DNA from: an uncultured Hungatella sp.
GTDB lineage: Bacteria; Bacillota; Clostridia; Lachnospirales; Lachnospiraceae
Direction of reading: 5' to 3'
Length of the DNA: 64,000 nucleotides
Assembly (NCBI GenBank): GCA_910585435.1
Contig: CAJUEJ010000010.1
Span: 1 to 64,000, forward strand
The notes under the pieces were generated by a model. It was not told the DNA's origin and searched no databases. It saw only the letters and a program-made list of their open reading frames with translations. Of the stretch, positions 51,052 to 59,397 are shown piece after piece; the stretch's first letter is position 1, and each line of letters begins with the position of its first letter. A program made the position numbers and the translations under genes.

Positions 51052-52590
51052 ATGGAGTTTGAGAATATAAGGATGAGAAATGCTGTGCTTAAGGAAGACT
51101 ATGCCCTGAAGAGCCAGCCCTATGAGTACCTGTTCTTTCGCATACCTGAGGAGCAGTATCCGTACCTGGAAAGCATAAGCATGGAAATCCGGGTTTTCAG
51201 CACCAGGGCAGCTTTGGTATTAAACCAATACCGTCAGACGAAACCGTTGGAGATCACCGGCAGCACCCAGGTGGTGTTTGGGGCGGACAGCTGTGAGGCA
51301 GGGGAAAATATCCTGGCTTACAAGGGGGAGATCCAGGTTGGTGCAGTGGAATTCCATCTGTCAGAGAAGACAGGGGGACAGGAGCTCTCCGGCCCGGAGC
51401 CAAAGGGAGCCTTAAAAGCGGCAGGGCAGTTCCTGCTTTGTTCCCGGATCCCGTCTTCCGGGGCAGGGTCCGGGGCAGGGTCCAGATTTGACGGCTCCTG
51501 TTTTGCAATCTATGATTACACGAACCAGTGCCATCGGATGCCCTGCTGGCTTTGGAGTGATGCGCCTGTGGTCAGTGCCGCTTTAAAGCTGGCTGACAGC
51601 GGTCTCTATCCGGAGAAGAAGGAAGCTTTGCTTCAGCTGGCATATTCCATCGGGGAGGTGTTCTTAAATACCCAGATTTTAGATGAGGGGGAGGAGTCTT
51701 ACGGAGCCCTGGTATCACGATACCGTTATTACGGAAAAAAGGAGTATTCCTTTAACTGCCTGCTGGGAATGAACGATACGTCCTATTCGGTCAGATGGGC
51801 GCTGCTTCCGCTGTATGAGTACACAAAGGATAACCGCTACCGGACAGCGGCGGCAAGGGCATTGGACTGGGTGGAAAAAAATGTGTATAACATGGAATTT
51901 GTGCCGTCCCATTATTATTTTGAGAATAAGGAGTGGGAACCAAAAGCCTTTGTGGACACAGGATTCTGTGCAGACGGGTTCGCCATGTATCAGCAGGTGG
52001 TCGGGGACAGGGATTACAGACAGACCATCCGGTTTATCACGGACCGGTTTTTAAAGCAGTTTTCTCTGGGAAACGGATATTTCGGGCAGAACTATGTGCC
52101 AGGGAGAGGCGTGGACGACAGGCTGTTTACCAGAGGGCACGGATGGGTTCTGGAAGGGCTTCTGGCCTGTATAAAAGCTGTGGGGGATGTAAAATACCAG
52201 GAGACGGCAAAAGCGCTGATTCATAAGCTTGTTGCCTGGCAGGCGCCTGACGGAAGCTTTCCCTATCTTTTGGGGTATGGGTGGCCGGCGGATGAGGAGA
52301 GAAACGGCTCCGGTGTCTGTGAGAAAGCCACTGCCATCCTGGCTTATTTGTTTTTGGAGTATGACAGCCTTTGTGGAGACGAAAAGGCCAAAAGAAGCGG
52401 GGAAGCGGCATTGGCATGGTGCGAGAAAAATATGTGCCTGACTCCCGGGCCGGGATACGGAGGGATCCATTCGGCCAGCCTTTCCTCAGGCATAACAGGG
52501 CTGCCGTACCTGGAGGTGGCCACAGGTTATGCCAACGCCTACTATATTATGGGTGTACTGTGCTGTAAAAGTAACAAATTCTTATGGTAG
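51052..52590 (+). CDS. (Alpha/alpha)-barrel glycoside-hydrolase-like protein (GH88/GH105-like)
   Basis: This 512-residue protein has a beta-rich N-terminal part (about 1-160) and a helical barrel (about 160-505) with repeated Trp/Gly motifs: LLPLYEYTKDNRYRTAA, RGHGWVLEGLLACIKAVGD and CEKATAILAYLFLEY. The pattern resembles the unsaturated glucuronyl/rhamnogalacturonyl hydrolases GH88/GH105 and their uncharacterised relatives. I cannot assign a family with certainty or name the catalytic Asp. ATG 51052 lies 2 bp after the decayed paralog's stop, with AAGGAGGAG upstream; the frame is open from 50839. There is no signal peptide. Together with GH88 next door it suggests degradation of uronic-acid glycans. 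Confidence 0.72.
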   Translation: MEFENIRMRNAVLKEDYALKSQPYEYLFFRIPEEQYPYLESISMEIRVFSTRAALVLNQYRQTKPLEITGSTQVVFGADSCEAGENILAYKGEIQVGAVEFHLSEKTGGQELSGPEPKGALKAAGQFLLCSRIPSSGAGSGAGSRFDGSCFAIYDYTNQCHRMPCWLWSDAPVVSAALKLADSGLYPEKKEALLQLAYSIGEVFLNTQILDEGEESYGALVSRYRYYGKKEYSFNCLLGMNDTSYSVRWALLPLYEYTKDNRYRTAAARALDWVEKNVYNMEFVPSHYYFENKEWEPKAFVDTGFCADGFAMYQQVVGDRDYRQTIRFITDRFLKQFSLGNGYFGQNYVPGRGVDDRLFTRGHGWVLEGLLACIKAVGDVKYQETAKALIHKLVAWQAPDGSFPYLLGYGWPADEERNGSGVCEKATAILAYLFLEYDSLCGDEKAKRSGEAALAWCEKNMCLTPGPGYGGIHSASLSSGITGLPYLEVATGYANAYYIMGVLCCKSNKFLW

Positions 52591-52650
52591 GTCTGCGCAC
52601 TTGACAAAACTTTCACTGTTGGCGTGTGCCTTGGAAAGGAATGGTAAAAA

Positions 52651-53572
52651 ATGAAAGAGTATAATGACAGACTGGAAGATATTTTCGGCAAGCTCCATGA
52701 GAAGCTGGTGGCAGAGTGTCTGCGGCTTGGGGATAAGATTCCATACCTGGCGAGAGAGGGAAAATATGGGCAGGATATGCGGGATGTGAACCTGTCCTGG
52801 TGGACCAATGGGTTCTGGGCCGGAATGCTCTGGCAGATGTATAAGGAGACACAGAATCCGCTGTATATGGAGACGGCCAGGAAAACGGAAGAAGCATTGG
52901 ATATGGCTCTGGAGCAGTTTGAAGGCCTTCACCATGATGTGGGGTTTCAGTTCCTTCACACGGCGGTGGCGGATTACCGCTTAACCGGATGGAAAAGAGC
53001 CAGGGTACGGGGGCTTCACGGGGCCAACCTGCTGGCCGGCCGTTATAATCCGGCCGGCCGGTATATCCGGGCATGGAACAAGGATATGGCCGGATGGATG
53101 ATCATTGACAGCCTGATGAATCTGCCCCTTCTGTACTGGGCAGGGGAGGAGCTGGGGGATCCCCGGTTCATGGAGATCGCAAAAGGGCATACGGACAAGG
53201 CTTTGGAGGTTCTCTTAAGGCCGGACGGTTCCTGTAACCATATTGCGGTATTGGATCCCAGGACCGGGGAGCTGCTGGAAAATCCGGGAGGGCAGGGCTT
53301 CGGCCCGGGCTCTTCCTGGTCCCGGGGGCAGGCATGGGCGCTGTACGGCCTCGGTCTGGCATATGTACATACAAAGGATAACAGATACCTTGACCGGGCT
53401 AAACAGGCGGCCCATTATTTTATAGCCCAGGTGTCTTTGACAGGCTATGTCTCTCTGGCAGATTTCAGAGCACCTAAGGAGCCGGTGTACTGGGATACAA
53501 CGGCGGCTGCCTGCGGGGCCTGCGGCCTTCTGCAGATCGCCGGGGAAGTGCCGGAAGGGGAGAGGGATTTTG
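52651..53572 (+). pseudogene. GH88 unsaturated glucuronyl hydrolase, 3'-truncated
   Basis: The protein matches GH88 from residue 1 to about 307. Candidate catalytic Asp residues lie in LHHDVGFQFL (about 92) and GWMIIDSLMNLPLLYWA (about 154), and the substrate-site blocks SWSRGQAWALYGLGLAY and DTTAAACGACGLLQIAG are present. After EGERDF (about 53572) the frame drifts into AT-rich unrelated sequence and stops at 53796. The last 60-80 residues of the family, including the barrel-closing helices, are missing. The break coincides with the shift in base composition at the start of the polysaccharide locus, so an insertion or deletion there probably cut the gene. Confidence 0.78.
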
Positions 53573-53688
53573 ATTTGGTAGGACGGAATTCTAAAGAAAT
53601 TTTATCCATTTTATACAGTATGGCTTTCATCGGTGATTCTCTCCTCTCCTTACACGTATTCCCCGGCAACGGGAACCAATTCTTTCAT
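53573..53688 (-). other. Truncated leftward gene start(s) abutting the GH88 break
   Basis: On the minus strand ATG 53630, preceded by a strong AAGGAGAGGAGAG site, opens MKAILYKMDKISLEFRPTKS, then runs into the antisense of GH88. Before it a 12-codon frame (MKELVPVAGEYV, 53688-53650) ends 2 bp before that site. These look like the 5' end of a leftward gene whose body was lost at the same junction that truncated GH88. Function not recognisable. Confidence 0.4.
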
Positions 53689-53859
53689 GGAATGCACTAC
53701 CTTAAAATAGGATGCTGTGTTATACACAGCATCGGGCATGTCTCACGACAAGCAAGGCTTTTTCAGCTGTTTTGGGCTGTTTTGGGCAGTTCTTAAAGTC
53801 TGCATTCCAGCAGTCATCTAAAGCGATTTATCCTCAGGAGGCTGTGGTCTCTTCTACGA

Positions 53860-53899
53860 AAAAAGTGTCGCTTAACTGCTTGTTAAGCGACACTTTTTC
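53860..53899. terminator. Bidirectional intrinsic terminator
   Basis: GTGTCGCTTAAC and GTTAAGCGACAC form a perfect 12-bp stem around TGCTT, with an A-run on the left and T-run on the right. It would stop both rightward readthrough and leftward transcripts from the promoter at 53943-53971. Confidence 0.8.
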
Positions 53900-54078
53900 T
53901 ATCGATACATGTATAAAAACCTTTTGTTCTTTGACTTTTCCAATTGTATCACCAATTTTTGTGCATGTCAACAGCGTCAAATTACTAATTTTTCTTAATT
54001 TTCCCAGAAATTTGAAAAAAATTCAATAAATTTTCTCGCATATTCGAGAAAAAGATTCGCTTAACAAGCAGTTAAGCG
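53869..54078. repeat. Candidate invertible promoter segment (inverton)
   Basis: A 32-bp inverted repeat with 30 matches bounds the segment: left arm 53869-53900 (CGCTTAACTGCTTGTTAAGC core then CTTTTTCT), right arm 54047-54078 as its complement. Between them are 146 bp of AT-rich DNA holding one strong promoter pointing left. This is the standard layout of recombinase-flipped promoters upstream of surface-polysaccharide loci. No recombinase gene is visible in the window. Each arm is itself palindromic, so two related terminators are the alternative reading. Confidence 0.7.
53943..53971 (-). promoter_or_regulatory. Near-consensus promoter inside the inverton, facing away from the polysaccharide genes
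   Basis: On the minus strand TTGACA (53966-53971), a 17-bp spacer and TACAAT (53943-53948) match the sigma-A consensus at 11 of 12 positions. If the segment flipped, the -35 and -10 would fall at 53976-53981 and 53999-54004 on the plus strand, giving a leader of about 95 nt to the first NusG-like gene. Confidence 0.75.
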
Positions 54079-54105
54079 TCATTTTCTGACAGAGTTCTAA
54101 AGGAG

Positions 54106-54618
54106 ATGAAGAAAATCTGGTACTTGCTGAAATGCCCCGAAGGAAACGAGGAAGATTACGTGAAAGAATATGAAGAAGCGGCAAAGCCATATAGAGGCAA
54201 TATGTCTGTTCTGCAGGAAGCAATTCATTTTCAGTATCAGCGTATGATGCGTTATAAGGGGCAGTGGCATCTGGAGAAGAGGGCACTTCTGCCGGGATAC
54301 ATTTTTTTATCCAAGTCGGAAAATGCAGAGTCAGAAAGCCGAATAAGAAAAGAAAGTGAAAAGTGGGGAGAATCACCTCGTGTAGAATTATATGAAATTT
54401 TGTATTTGAAGACGTTATGTTCCCAAGAGAATCTAATTGAAATGTCCAGAGGAATTATAAGACATGGAATACCTATTATAACCAGCGGACCACTCCAGGG
54501 AAAAGAGCAATTAATACAAAAGATTGACCGGCACAAGAGGACTGCAGAGATAGAAATTCCTCTTGAGGGTAAAAAGAAACGGATTACAGTAGGGCTGGAG
54601 ATTTATGGCAAGCAGTGA
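54106..54618 (+). CDS. NusG-paralog antiterminator (LoaP-like), first copy
   Basis: This 170-residue protein has an NGN domain (about 1-115, beginning IWYLLKCPEGNEEDYVKEYE) and a KOW-type C-terminal domain (SGPLQGKEQLIQKI and the following strands, about 125-170). LoaP-type NusG paralogs load on RNA polymerase at a leader hairpin and prevent termination across long polysaccharide or antibiotic operons. It is the first gene after the invertible segment. The AAAGGAG site touches the ATG directly, an unusual zero spacing; the ATC at 54115 just before the NGN Trp would be well spaced but is a very rare start. A second copy follows at 54901. Confidence 0.82.
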   Translation: MKKIWYLLKCPEGNEEDYVKEYEEAAKPYRGNMSVLQEAIHFQYQRMMRYKGQWHLEKRALLPGYIFLSKSENAESESRIRKESEKWGESPRVELYEILYLKTLCSQENLIEMSRGIIRHGIPIITSGPLQGKEQLIQKIDRHKRTAEIEIPLEGKKKRITVGLEIYGKQ

Positions 54619-54846
54619 TGGACAGCAGATATAATAGATGTAACAGACGTAAGTATAACAGATACAGGTATAGCAGATAGAAACAGGATTAAGAATCAGG
54701 TCACTGAAGCATTGGCACAGGGATTTGGGGATTATGGTTATATTGGCAGGTGTGCAGAGGAGAGTCACAGGTGGCATTTATGTAGAGCCTGTGATATGGC
54801 GAAGCATACCCTGAAATTTGAAGAAGGGAATGAAGAAATGAAATAG
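54619..54846 (+). other. Open frame following the NusG-like stop
   Basis: Immediately after the TGA at 54616-54618 the same frame stays open for 75 codons to the TAG at 54844-54846. It has no convincing start and begins with a quasi-repetitive ATAACAGAT-like tract. The later part (RCAEESHRWHLCRACDMAKH) looks protein-like. It may be a decayed fragment or chance. Otherwise the 282-bp gap 54619-54900 holds nothing recognisable. Confidence 0.3.
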
Positions 54847-54900
54847 GACAGAACCCTTTGAATAGACTATGCTTTACAAATCAGAAAAGAAATTGGGGAG

Positions 54901-55434
54901 ATGGCTGTGTGGTATGTAATTCAGACTCTTGGAGGAGAGGAAGAACGAACTGCCGATATGATAAGAAAACGAGTTCCTTTCTATTATATAGAGGATTGTT
55001 TCATTCCTAAGAGGGAACGGATGAAAAAGTTCCATGGATGCTGGAATAAGGTGGAGGAGATTCTGTTTCGCGGCTATGTGTTTGTGATTTCAGATCAGCC
55101 GAGGGAATTGTACCAGAGCCTGCGTCATATTCCTAAGCTGACAAAGATTTTGGGAAGGGAAGAAGGGTACTTTGTTCCGCTGAATGCGGAAGAAAAACGA
55201 TTGATTCAAAGGATTGGGAATAATGAGCATATGACACCCATATCAAGGATAGAATTGGAGGAAGGAAAGTGTGTTCGGGTGGTTGATGGGCCATTAAAGG
55301 ACTATTTGGGGAATGTGGTGAGGCTTAACTTGCATAAGAGGGAAGTGGTAGTGAGAGTGGAGTTTATGGGGCGAGAGATGGAACTTAAGATGGGGATTGA
55401 GATGGTAAGTGTAAAAGATAGGAGTTTTGAATAG
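54901..55434 (+). CDS. loaP: NusG-paralog antiterminator (LoaP), second copy
   Basis: This 177-residue NusG paralog has an NGN domain (WYVIQTLGGEEERTADMIRK onward, the CFIPKRERMKKFHG segment and LFRGYVFV) and a KOW domain (VRVVDGPLKDYLGNVVRLNL, about 123-142). It is closer to the known LoaP type than the first copy. It probably acts as processive antiterminator for the long polysaccharide operon that follows. GGGGAG abuts the ATG at 54901; the GTG at 54907, directly before the NGN Trp, has better spacing (6 bp) and may be the true start. A 170-bp gap with a 27-codon minor frame separates it from the first enzyme gene. Confidence 0.9.
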   Translation: MAVWYVIQTLGGEEERTADMIRKRVPFYYIEDCFIPKRERMKKFHGCWNKVEEILFRGYVFVISDQPRELYQSLRHIPKLTKILGREEGYFVPLNAEEKRLIQRIGNNEHMTPISRIELEEGKCVRVVDGPLKDYLGNVVRLNLHKREVVVRVEFMGREMELKMGIEMVSVKDRSFE

Positions 55435-55605
55435 ATAATGATGTTTGAGACAATATATAGCGAAAGGTAAAGAATATAAAATATATGAAGCTAGCCATTA
55501 ATTTATTTATTTTGAAATGCGGTTGATTAGTGTAACTGATAATATGAAAGAACTTTTAAAGCAGAATAGAGAAGCCCATTATTTTAAAGATTGGAGATGA
55601 GAAAC

Positions 55606-56283
55606 ATGAGTTGTTTAATTGTGGTGGCTCATCCGGATGATGAAGTTCTTGGTGCTGGAGGAACGATTTATACTATGACAAAAAATAGAGAAATCGTAGA
55701 TGTATGTATTCTTTCTGGAAGGGCAGAGGCAAGAACCAACAGACCGTCAGATAATGAATTGGTAGAGGATACAGATAAGTGTCTTGCTTTACTTGGAGTA
55801 CATAAAAAATATTTGGGGAATTTTCCCAATATAAAATTAAATACGGTTCCTCATCTGGAGTTAGTCCAATTTATTGAAAGAACAATTATTGACTCAGGAG
55901 CAGATATTGTATTTACCCACCATCCTGCAGATCTAAATAATGATCATCTTCAGGTATCTCTGGCATGTCAGGCTGCGGTACGGTTATTTCAGAGAAGAAG
56001 CGATATACAGCCATTAAAAGAATTGCTTTACATGGAAGTACCATCCGCAACAGAGTGGGGATTAAATAGTTCCATTAATGGATTTAGACCGAATACATTT
56101 TTTGAGATAGGGAGAGAAGGAATCGAAAAGAAGATAGAAGCTCTGTCTTTTTATAGGAGTGTCATGCATGAATATCCCCACCCCAGAAGCAGAGAAACAT
56201 TATTAGGACTGGCAGCTTATCGTGGAAGTCAGGCAGGAAGCAATTATGCAGAAGGCTTCGAATTGGCTATAAGGAGGATATAA
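55606..56283 (+). CDS. PIG-L/LmbE-family N-acetyl-sugar deacetylase
   Basis: This 225-residue protein has the zinc motif AHPDDE near residue 8 and the second His block THHPADLNNDHL (about 106). The family removes N-acetyl groups from GlcNAc-type sugars or related compounds. ATG 55606 was chosen because TTGGAG lies 9 bp upstream; the frame is open from 55591. It is followed after 4 bp by an N-formyltransferase gene. The pair suggests deacetylation then formylation of an amino sugar in the surface glycan. The base composition is much lower in GC than the left side of the window, as is that of all genes from here on. Confidence 0.9.
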   Translation: MSCLIVVAHPDDEVLGAGGTIYTMTKNREIVDVCILSGRAEARTNRPSDNELVEDTDKCLALLGVHKKYLGNFPNIKLNTVPHLELVQFIERTIIDSGADIVFTHHPADLNNDHLQVSLACQAAVRLFQRRSDIQPLKELLYMEVPSATEWGLNSSINGFRPNTFFEIGREGIEKKIEALSFYRSVMHEYPHPRSRETLLGLAAYRGSQAGSNYAEGFELAIRRI

Positions 56284-56287
56284 AATT

Positions 56288-57127
56288 GTGAAATTTGCAT
56301 TTACAACATGTGTTCAGCTTGGGCGCAGTGTAATTGAAAAAATATATGAGATGGGAGGCGGTTTTGAGTTCCTGGTCACACTCAAAGATAATATTGCAAA
56401 AAATAAGTCCGGAAGAGTCTATATCGATGATGTTGCAGAGAAATATAATATTCCTCTGATTAAAGTTGAGAATATAAATGAACAAGAAGTGATCGAAGCG
56501 ATTAAAGAATATAGAATTGATTGGATGTTTATTATTGGTTGGTCACAAATTGCGAAGAAAGAACTTCTTTATGCCCCAAAGAAAGGGTGCATCGGTATGC
56601 ATCCCACATTATTGCCCGAAGGGAGGGGAAGGGCGTCTATTCCATGGGCAATCTTAAAGGAATTGGACAAAACAGGAGTAACTATGTTTCGTCTTGACGA
56701 AGGTGTTGATACAGGTGATATTCTCGGTCAGGTGGAAATTATGCTTGACCAGGCAGTAGATGCTACAGAACTTTATAATCGGGTAATCAATGCACATATC
56801 TGCCTAATAGAAGAATACTGGGAAGATTTGGTGAATAATACGATTACACTGATGCCCCAGGACAATTCCAAGGCTACAGAATGGCCTGGGAGGAACCCGA
56901 AAGATGGGAGATTGAAACCCGAGATGACGGTTAAAGAGGCAGAGAGATTGGTTCGTGCAGTTACGCATCCCTATCCAGGGGCTTTTTATATTAGCGGTAG
57001 TAAAAAAATAACTATATGGTCCGCTCGAATATCAAAAAAACCATTAGAAGAAGCTACAGACAGTTTTCTGTGTTCTGACGGATACTTAATTCCACTTGAT
57101 TGGGAGATAGAAGATGAAGATGACTGA
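56288..57127 (+). CDS. Formyltransferase-family protein (sugar N-formyltransferase-like)
   Basis: This 279-residue protein has a formyltransferase core (about 1-200) with the catalytic block GMHPTLLPEGRGRASIPWAI (about 99-118) and the downstream DEGVDTGDILGQ (about 139-150). A C-terminal domain like that of methionyl-tRNA formyltransferase follows (about 205-270). It starts with GTG at 56288 after TAAGGAGGATATAAAATT. In a polysaccharide locus next to a PIG-L deacetylase it more likely formylates an amino sugar, using 10-formyl-THF, than initiator tRNA. The exact substrate is inferred. Confidence 0.85.
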   Translation: MKFAFTTCVQLGRSVIEKIYEMGGGFEFLVTLKDNIAKNKSGRVYIDDVAEKYNIPLIKVENINEQEVIEAIKEYRIDWMFIIGWSQIAKKELLYAPKKGCIGMHPTLLPEGRGRASIPWAILKELDKTGVTMFRLDEGVDTGDILGQVEIMLDQAVDATELYNRVINAHICLIEEYWEDLVNNTITLMPQDNSKATEWPGRNPKDGRLKPEMTVKEAERLVRAVTHPYPGAFYISGSKKITIWSARISKKPLEEATDSFLCSDGYLIPLDWEIEDEDD

Positions 57128-57752
57128 CAGAGAAACGCTAAAACAGAAACGCAGGGGACAGATGAAGATAAAAAGAATATTTGATATATTCGTTTCTGTT
57201 ATTATCTTAACAGGATTATTCCCATTGTGGGCGATGGTGGCAGTGGCAATCAAGCTGACATCAGAAGGCCCTATTTTTTTTATCCAGGAAAGGCCTGGAT
57301 ATCATAGAACAATGATTCGGGTATATAAATTTAGGACAATGTATACAGGTTCGGAGAAGATGGTAAAGGGGCAGGAAGTGAAACGCGGGGATAAGAGGAT
57401 CACATCTGTAGGACATTTCCTAAGAAGGAGTAAGATTGATGAAATACCACAACTTATAAATGTATTAAAAGGAGAGATGTCACTGGTTGGCCCTAGGCCG
57501 GAACGAGTGGAATCATTACAGGATTATGATAAAGAAATATCGAAACGTTTGACCATGCTACCAGGAATGACAGGCTTAGCCCAGGTCAGTGGAAATATCT
57601 ATTTAAGTCTTTCAGACAGATATAAACTGGATGTGTACTATGTTCAGCATTTCAGTTTGTTGTTGGATACAAAAATACTGTGCAGAACAGTTGGAGTTGT
57701 GATGCTTGGAGAAGAAAGGTTTATGGGGAAACCACTTGTTAGAGTAGGATAA
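57114..57752 (+). CDS. PglC/WcaJ-type phosphoglycosyl transferase
   Basis: This 212-residue monotopic membrane enzyme transfers the first sugar phosphate to undecaprenyl phosphate, starting repeat-unit assembly. It has a basic start and re-entrant helix (KRIFDIFVSVIILTGLFPLW), VYKFRTMYTGSE, and the catalytic Asp-Glu pair in SKIDEIPQLINVLKGEMSLV followed by GPRPE. ATG 57114 has GGGAG 7 bp upstream and overlaps the formyltransferase by 14 bp; ATG 57162 is an alternative with AGGGG. The short form lacks the extra N-terminal membrane domain of WbaP. Confidence 0.93.
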   Translation: MKMTDRETLKQKRRGQMKIKRIFDIFVSVIILTGLFPLWAMVAVAIKLTSEGPIFFIQERPGYHRTMIRVYKFRTMYTGSEKMVKGQEVKRGDKRITSVGHFLRRSKIDEIPQLINVLKGEMSLVGPRPERVESLQDYDKEISKRLTMLPGMTGLAQVSGNIYLSLSDRYKLDVYYVQHFSLLLDTKILCRTVGVVMLGEERFMGKPLVRVG

Positions 57753-57774
57753 TACGATACAGAAGGATATAAAT

Positions 57775-59382
57775 GTGATGAGAAAGATTTTGATAGTCGG
57801 AGCCAATAGCTATATAGGGACAAATTTTGAAAACTATATGGTTTGTTATGCAGATAAATATGAAATATCAACCATTAGTTCAATTAATCTGGTTCCGAAA
57901 ATATCACTATTTGCCGGATATGAGATTGTGTTTTTTGTTGCAGGTATTGCCCATAAAAAAGAAACATCAAAAAACAGACATCTGTATTATAACGTCAATA
58001 GAGACCTTGCAATTCGGACAGCCAGAAGCGCTAAGAAGGCAGGGGTTGTTCAATTTATTCTTTTAAGCAGTATGAATGTATATGGGATGCTTACTGGGCA
58101 TATTACAAAAGATACCATTCCTTGTCCGAATTCTGCTTATGGAAATTCAAAATTGCAGGCAGACGAGAAAATTATAAGTATGCAAGATGAAACCTTTCAT
58201 GTTGCGATTATTCGTCCACCGATGGTATACGGAAGGGAATGTAAAGGCAATTATCCATTACTCAGAGAATTTGTTCTTAAATCGCCCTTTTTTCCCAATA
58301 TTAAGAATGTACGCAGTATGATTTACATTGGAAATCTTTGTGAATTTATAAAAAATATTATAGAACACCAAGAACAAGGGGTGTTTTTTCCGCAGAATGC
58401 AGAATATGTCTGTACCACTGAACTGGTGAAAAAAATTGTGGAACTGAATGGGAAAAAGCTGATACAGTTTAGACTGCTAAATCCGCTTCTTAAAGGGCTT
58501 CCAATTCCTATGTTTAGAAAAGTATTTGGTTCTCTAACATATGAATTTTCAGAACCAGTGGATACATTTAGTTTTGAGGAAAGCTTAAAATACACAGAAG
58601 GTATTAAAGTATGGAAAACAAACAAAACAGAAAAAAATGAACAAAGTATGCTAGTTACTATTTTGACGGTATCATTTAATAGCAGTAAAACGATAGAAAA
58701 GACAATTCGCTCTGTCTTTACCCAGACCTATCCTAATATTGAATATATCATTATTGATGGAGCTTCTTCAGATAATACAGTACAGATTGCCAGATCTTTT
58801 CAGAAAGCATTTGATTCTACATCAGGACGCTCATTAAAAATTGTATCAGAGCCAGATAGAGGAATGTATGATGCATTAAATAAAGGGGCAAAGCTTGCAC
58901 ATGGTGAGATAATCGGGCAGATAAATTCAGATGACTGGTATGAACCAGATGCGGTGCAAATTATGTCGGATCTATATAGGCAGAAACATTATGATGTTGC
59001 ATGGGGAAGCATGAGGATACAGAAACCAACAGGGAATATGATAAAACATGCAAAAATCGGCAGGCTGTGGACTACAACTGGCTGGTGCCATCCAGGTATG
59101 TTCAGTAAAAAGGAAATTCTACTGCAATATCCGTATGCATGTGAATCAATGTATGATGATTTTGATTTCATTACAGCAGTTCATCAAGATAAAAAGAATA
59201 TTATAACCATTGACAAAGTAATATCGAATTTTTGTTTTGGCGGAATGAGTACACAAAAGAACCTTCGAGAAGTAAAAAAAAGAATTCATATTCTTTATAA
59301 AGTTTACAGAAAGTATGGTATGAGTCGTTTTTATTGGTTTCACAGAGTGGGAATTGAGATGGCAAAATACTTTTTAGGATAA
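57775..59382 (+). CDS. NAD-dependent epimerase (SDR)-GT2 glycosyltransferase fusion
   Basis: This 535-residue protein joins two enzymes. Residues 1 to about 280 form an extended SDR: ILIVGANSYIGTNF nucleotide loop, a Ser-rich LLSSMNVYG strand, and the catalytic YGNSK. Residues about 290-535 form a family-2 glycosyltransferase (TILTVSFNSSKTIEKTIRSV, DGASSDNTV, NSDDWYEPDAV metal-binding block). The linker KTNKTEKNEQS is hydrophilic. A single enzyme could modify a lipid-linked or nucleotide sugar and then transfer it. Start GTG 57775 or ATG 57778 after AAGGA. The frame is intact across the joint, so it is likely a real fusion. Confidence 0.87.
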   Translation: MMRKILIVGANSYIGTNFENYMVCYADKYEISTISSINLVPKISLFAGYEIVFFVAGIAHKKETSKNRHLYYNVNRDLAIRTARSAKKAGVVQFILLSSMNVYGMLTGHITKDTIPCPNSAYGNSKLQADEKIISMQDETFHVAIIRPPMVYGRECKGNYPLLREFVLKSPFFPNIKNVRSMIYIGNLCEFIKNIIEHQEQGVFFPQNAEYVCTTELVKKIVELNGKKLIQFRLLNPLLKGLPIPMFRKVFGSLTYEFSEPVDTFSFEESLKYTEGIKVWKTNKTEKNEQSMLVTILTVSFNSSKTIEKTIRSVFTQTYPNIEYIIIDGASSDNTVQIARSFQKAFDSTSGRSLKIVSEPDRGMYDALNKGAKLAHGEIIGQINSDDWYEPDAVQIMSDLYRQKHYDVAWGSMRIQKPTGNMIKHAKIGRLWTTTGWCHPGMFSKKEILLQYPYACESMYDDFDFITAVHQDKKNIITIDKVISNFCFGGMSTQKNLREVKKRIHILYKVYRKYGMSRFYWFHRVGIEMAKYFLG

Positions 59383-59397
59383 AATAGGTGGGAATAT

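Noticed and set aside
55517..55600. A 27-codon frame before the PIG-L gene
   Set aside because: Short, no ribosome-binding site, no similarity recognised; probably chance in AT-rich spacer.
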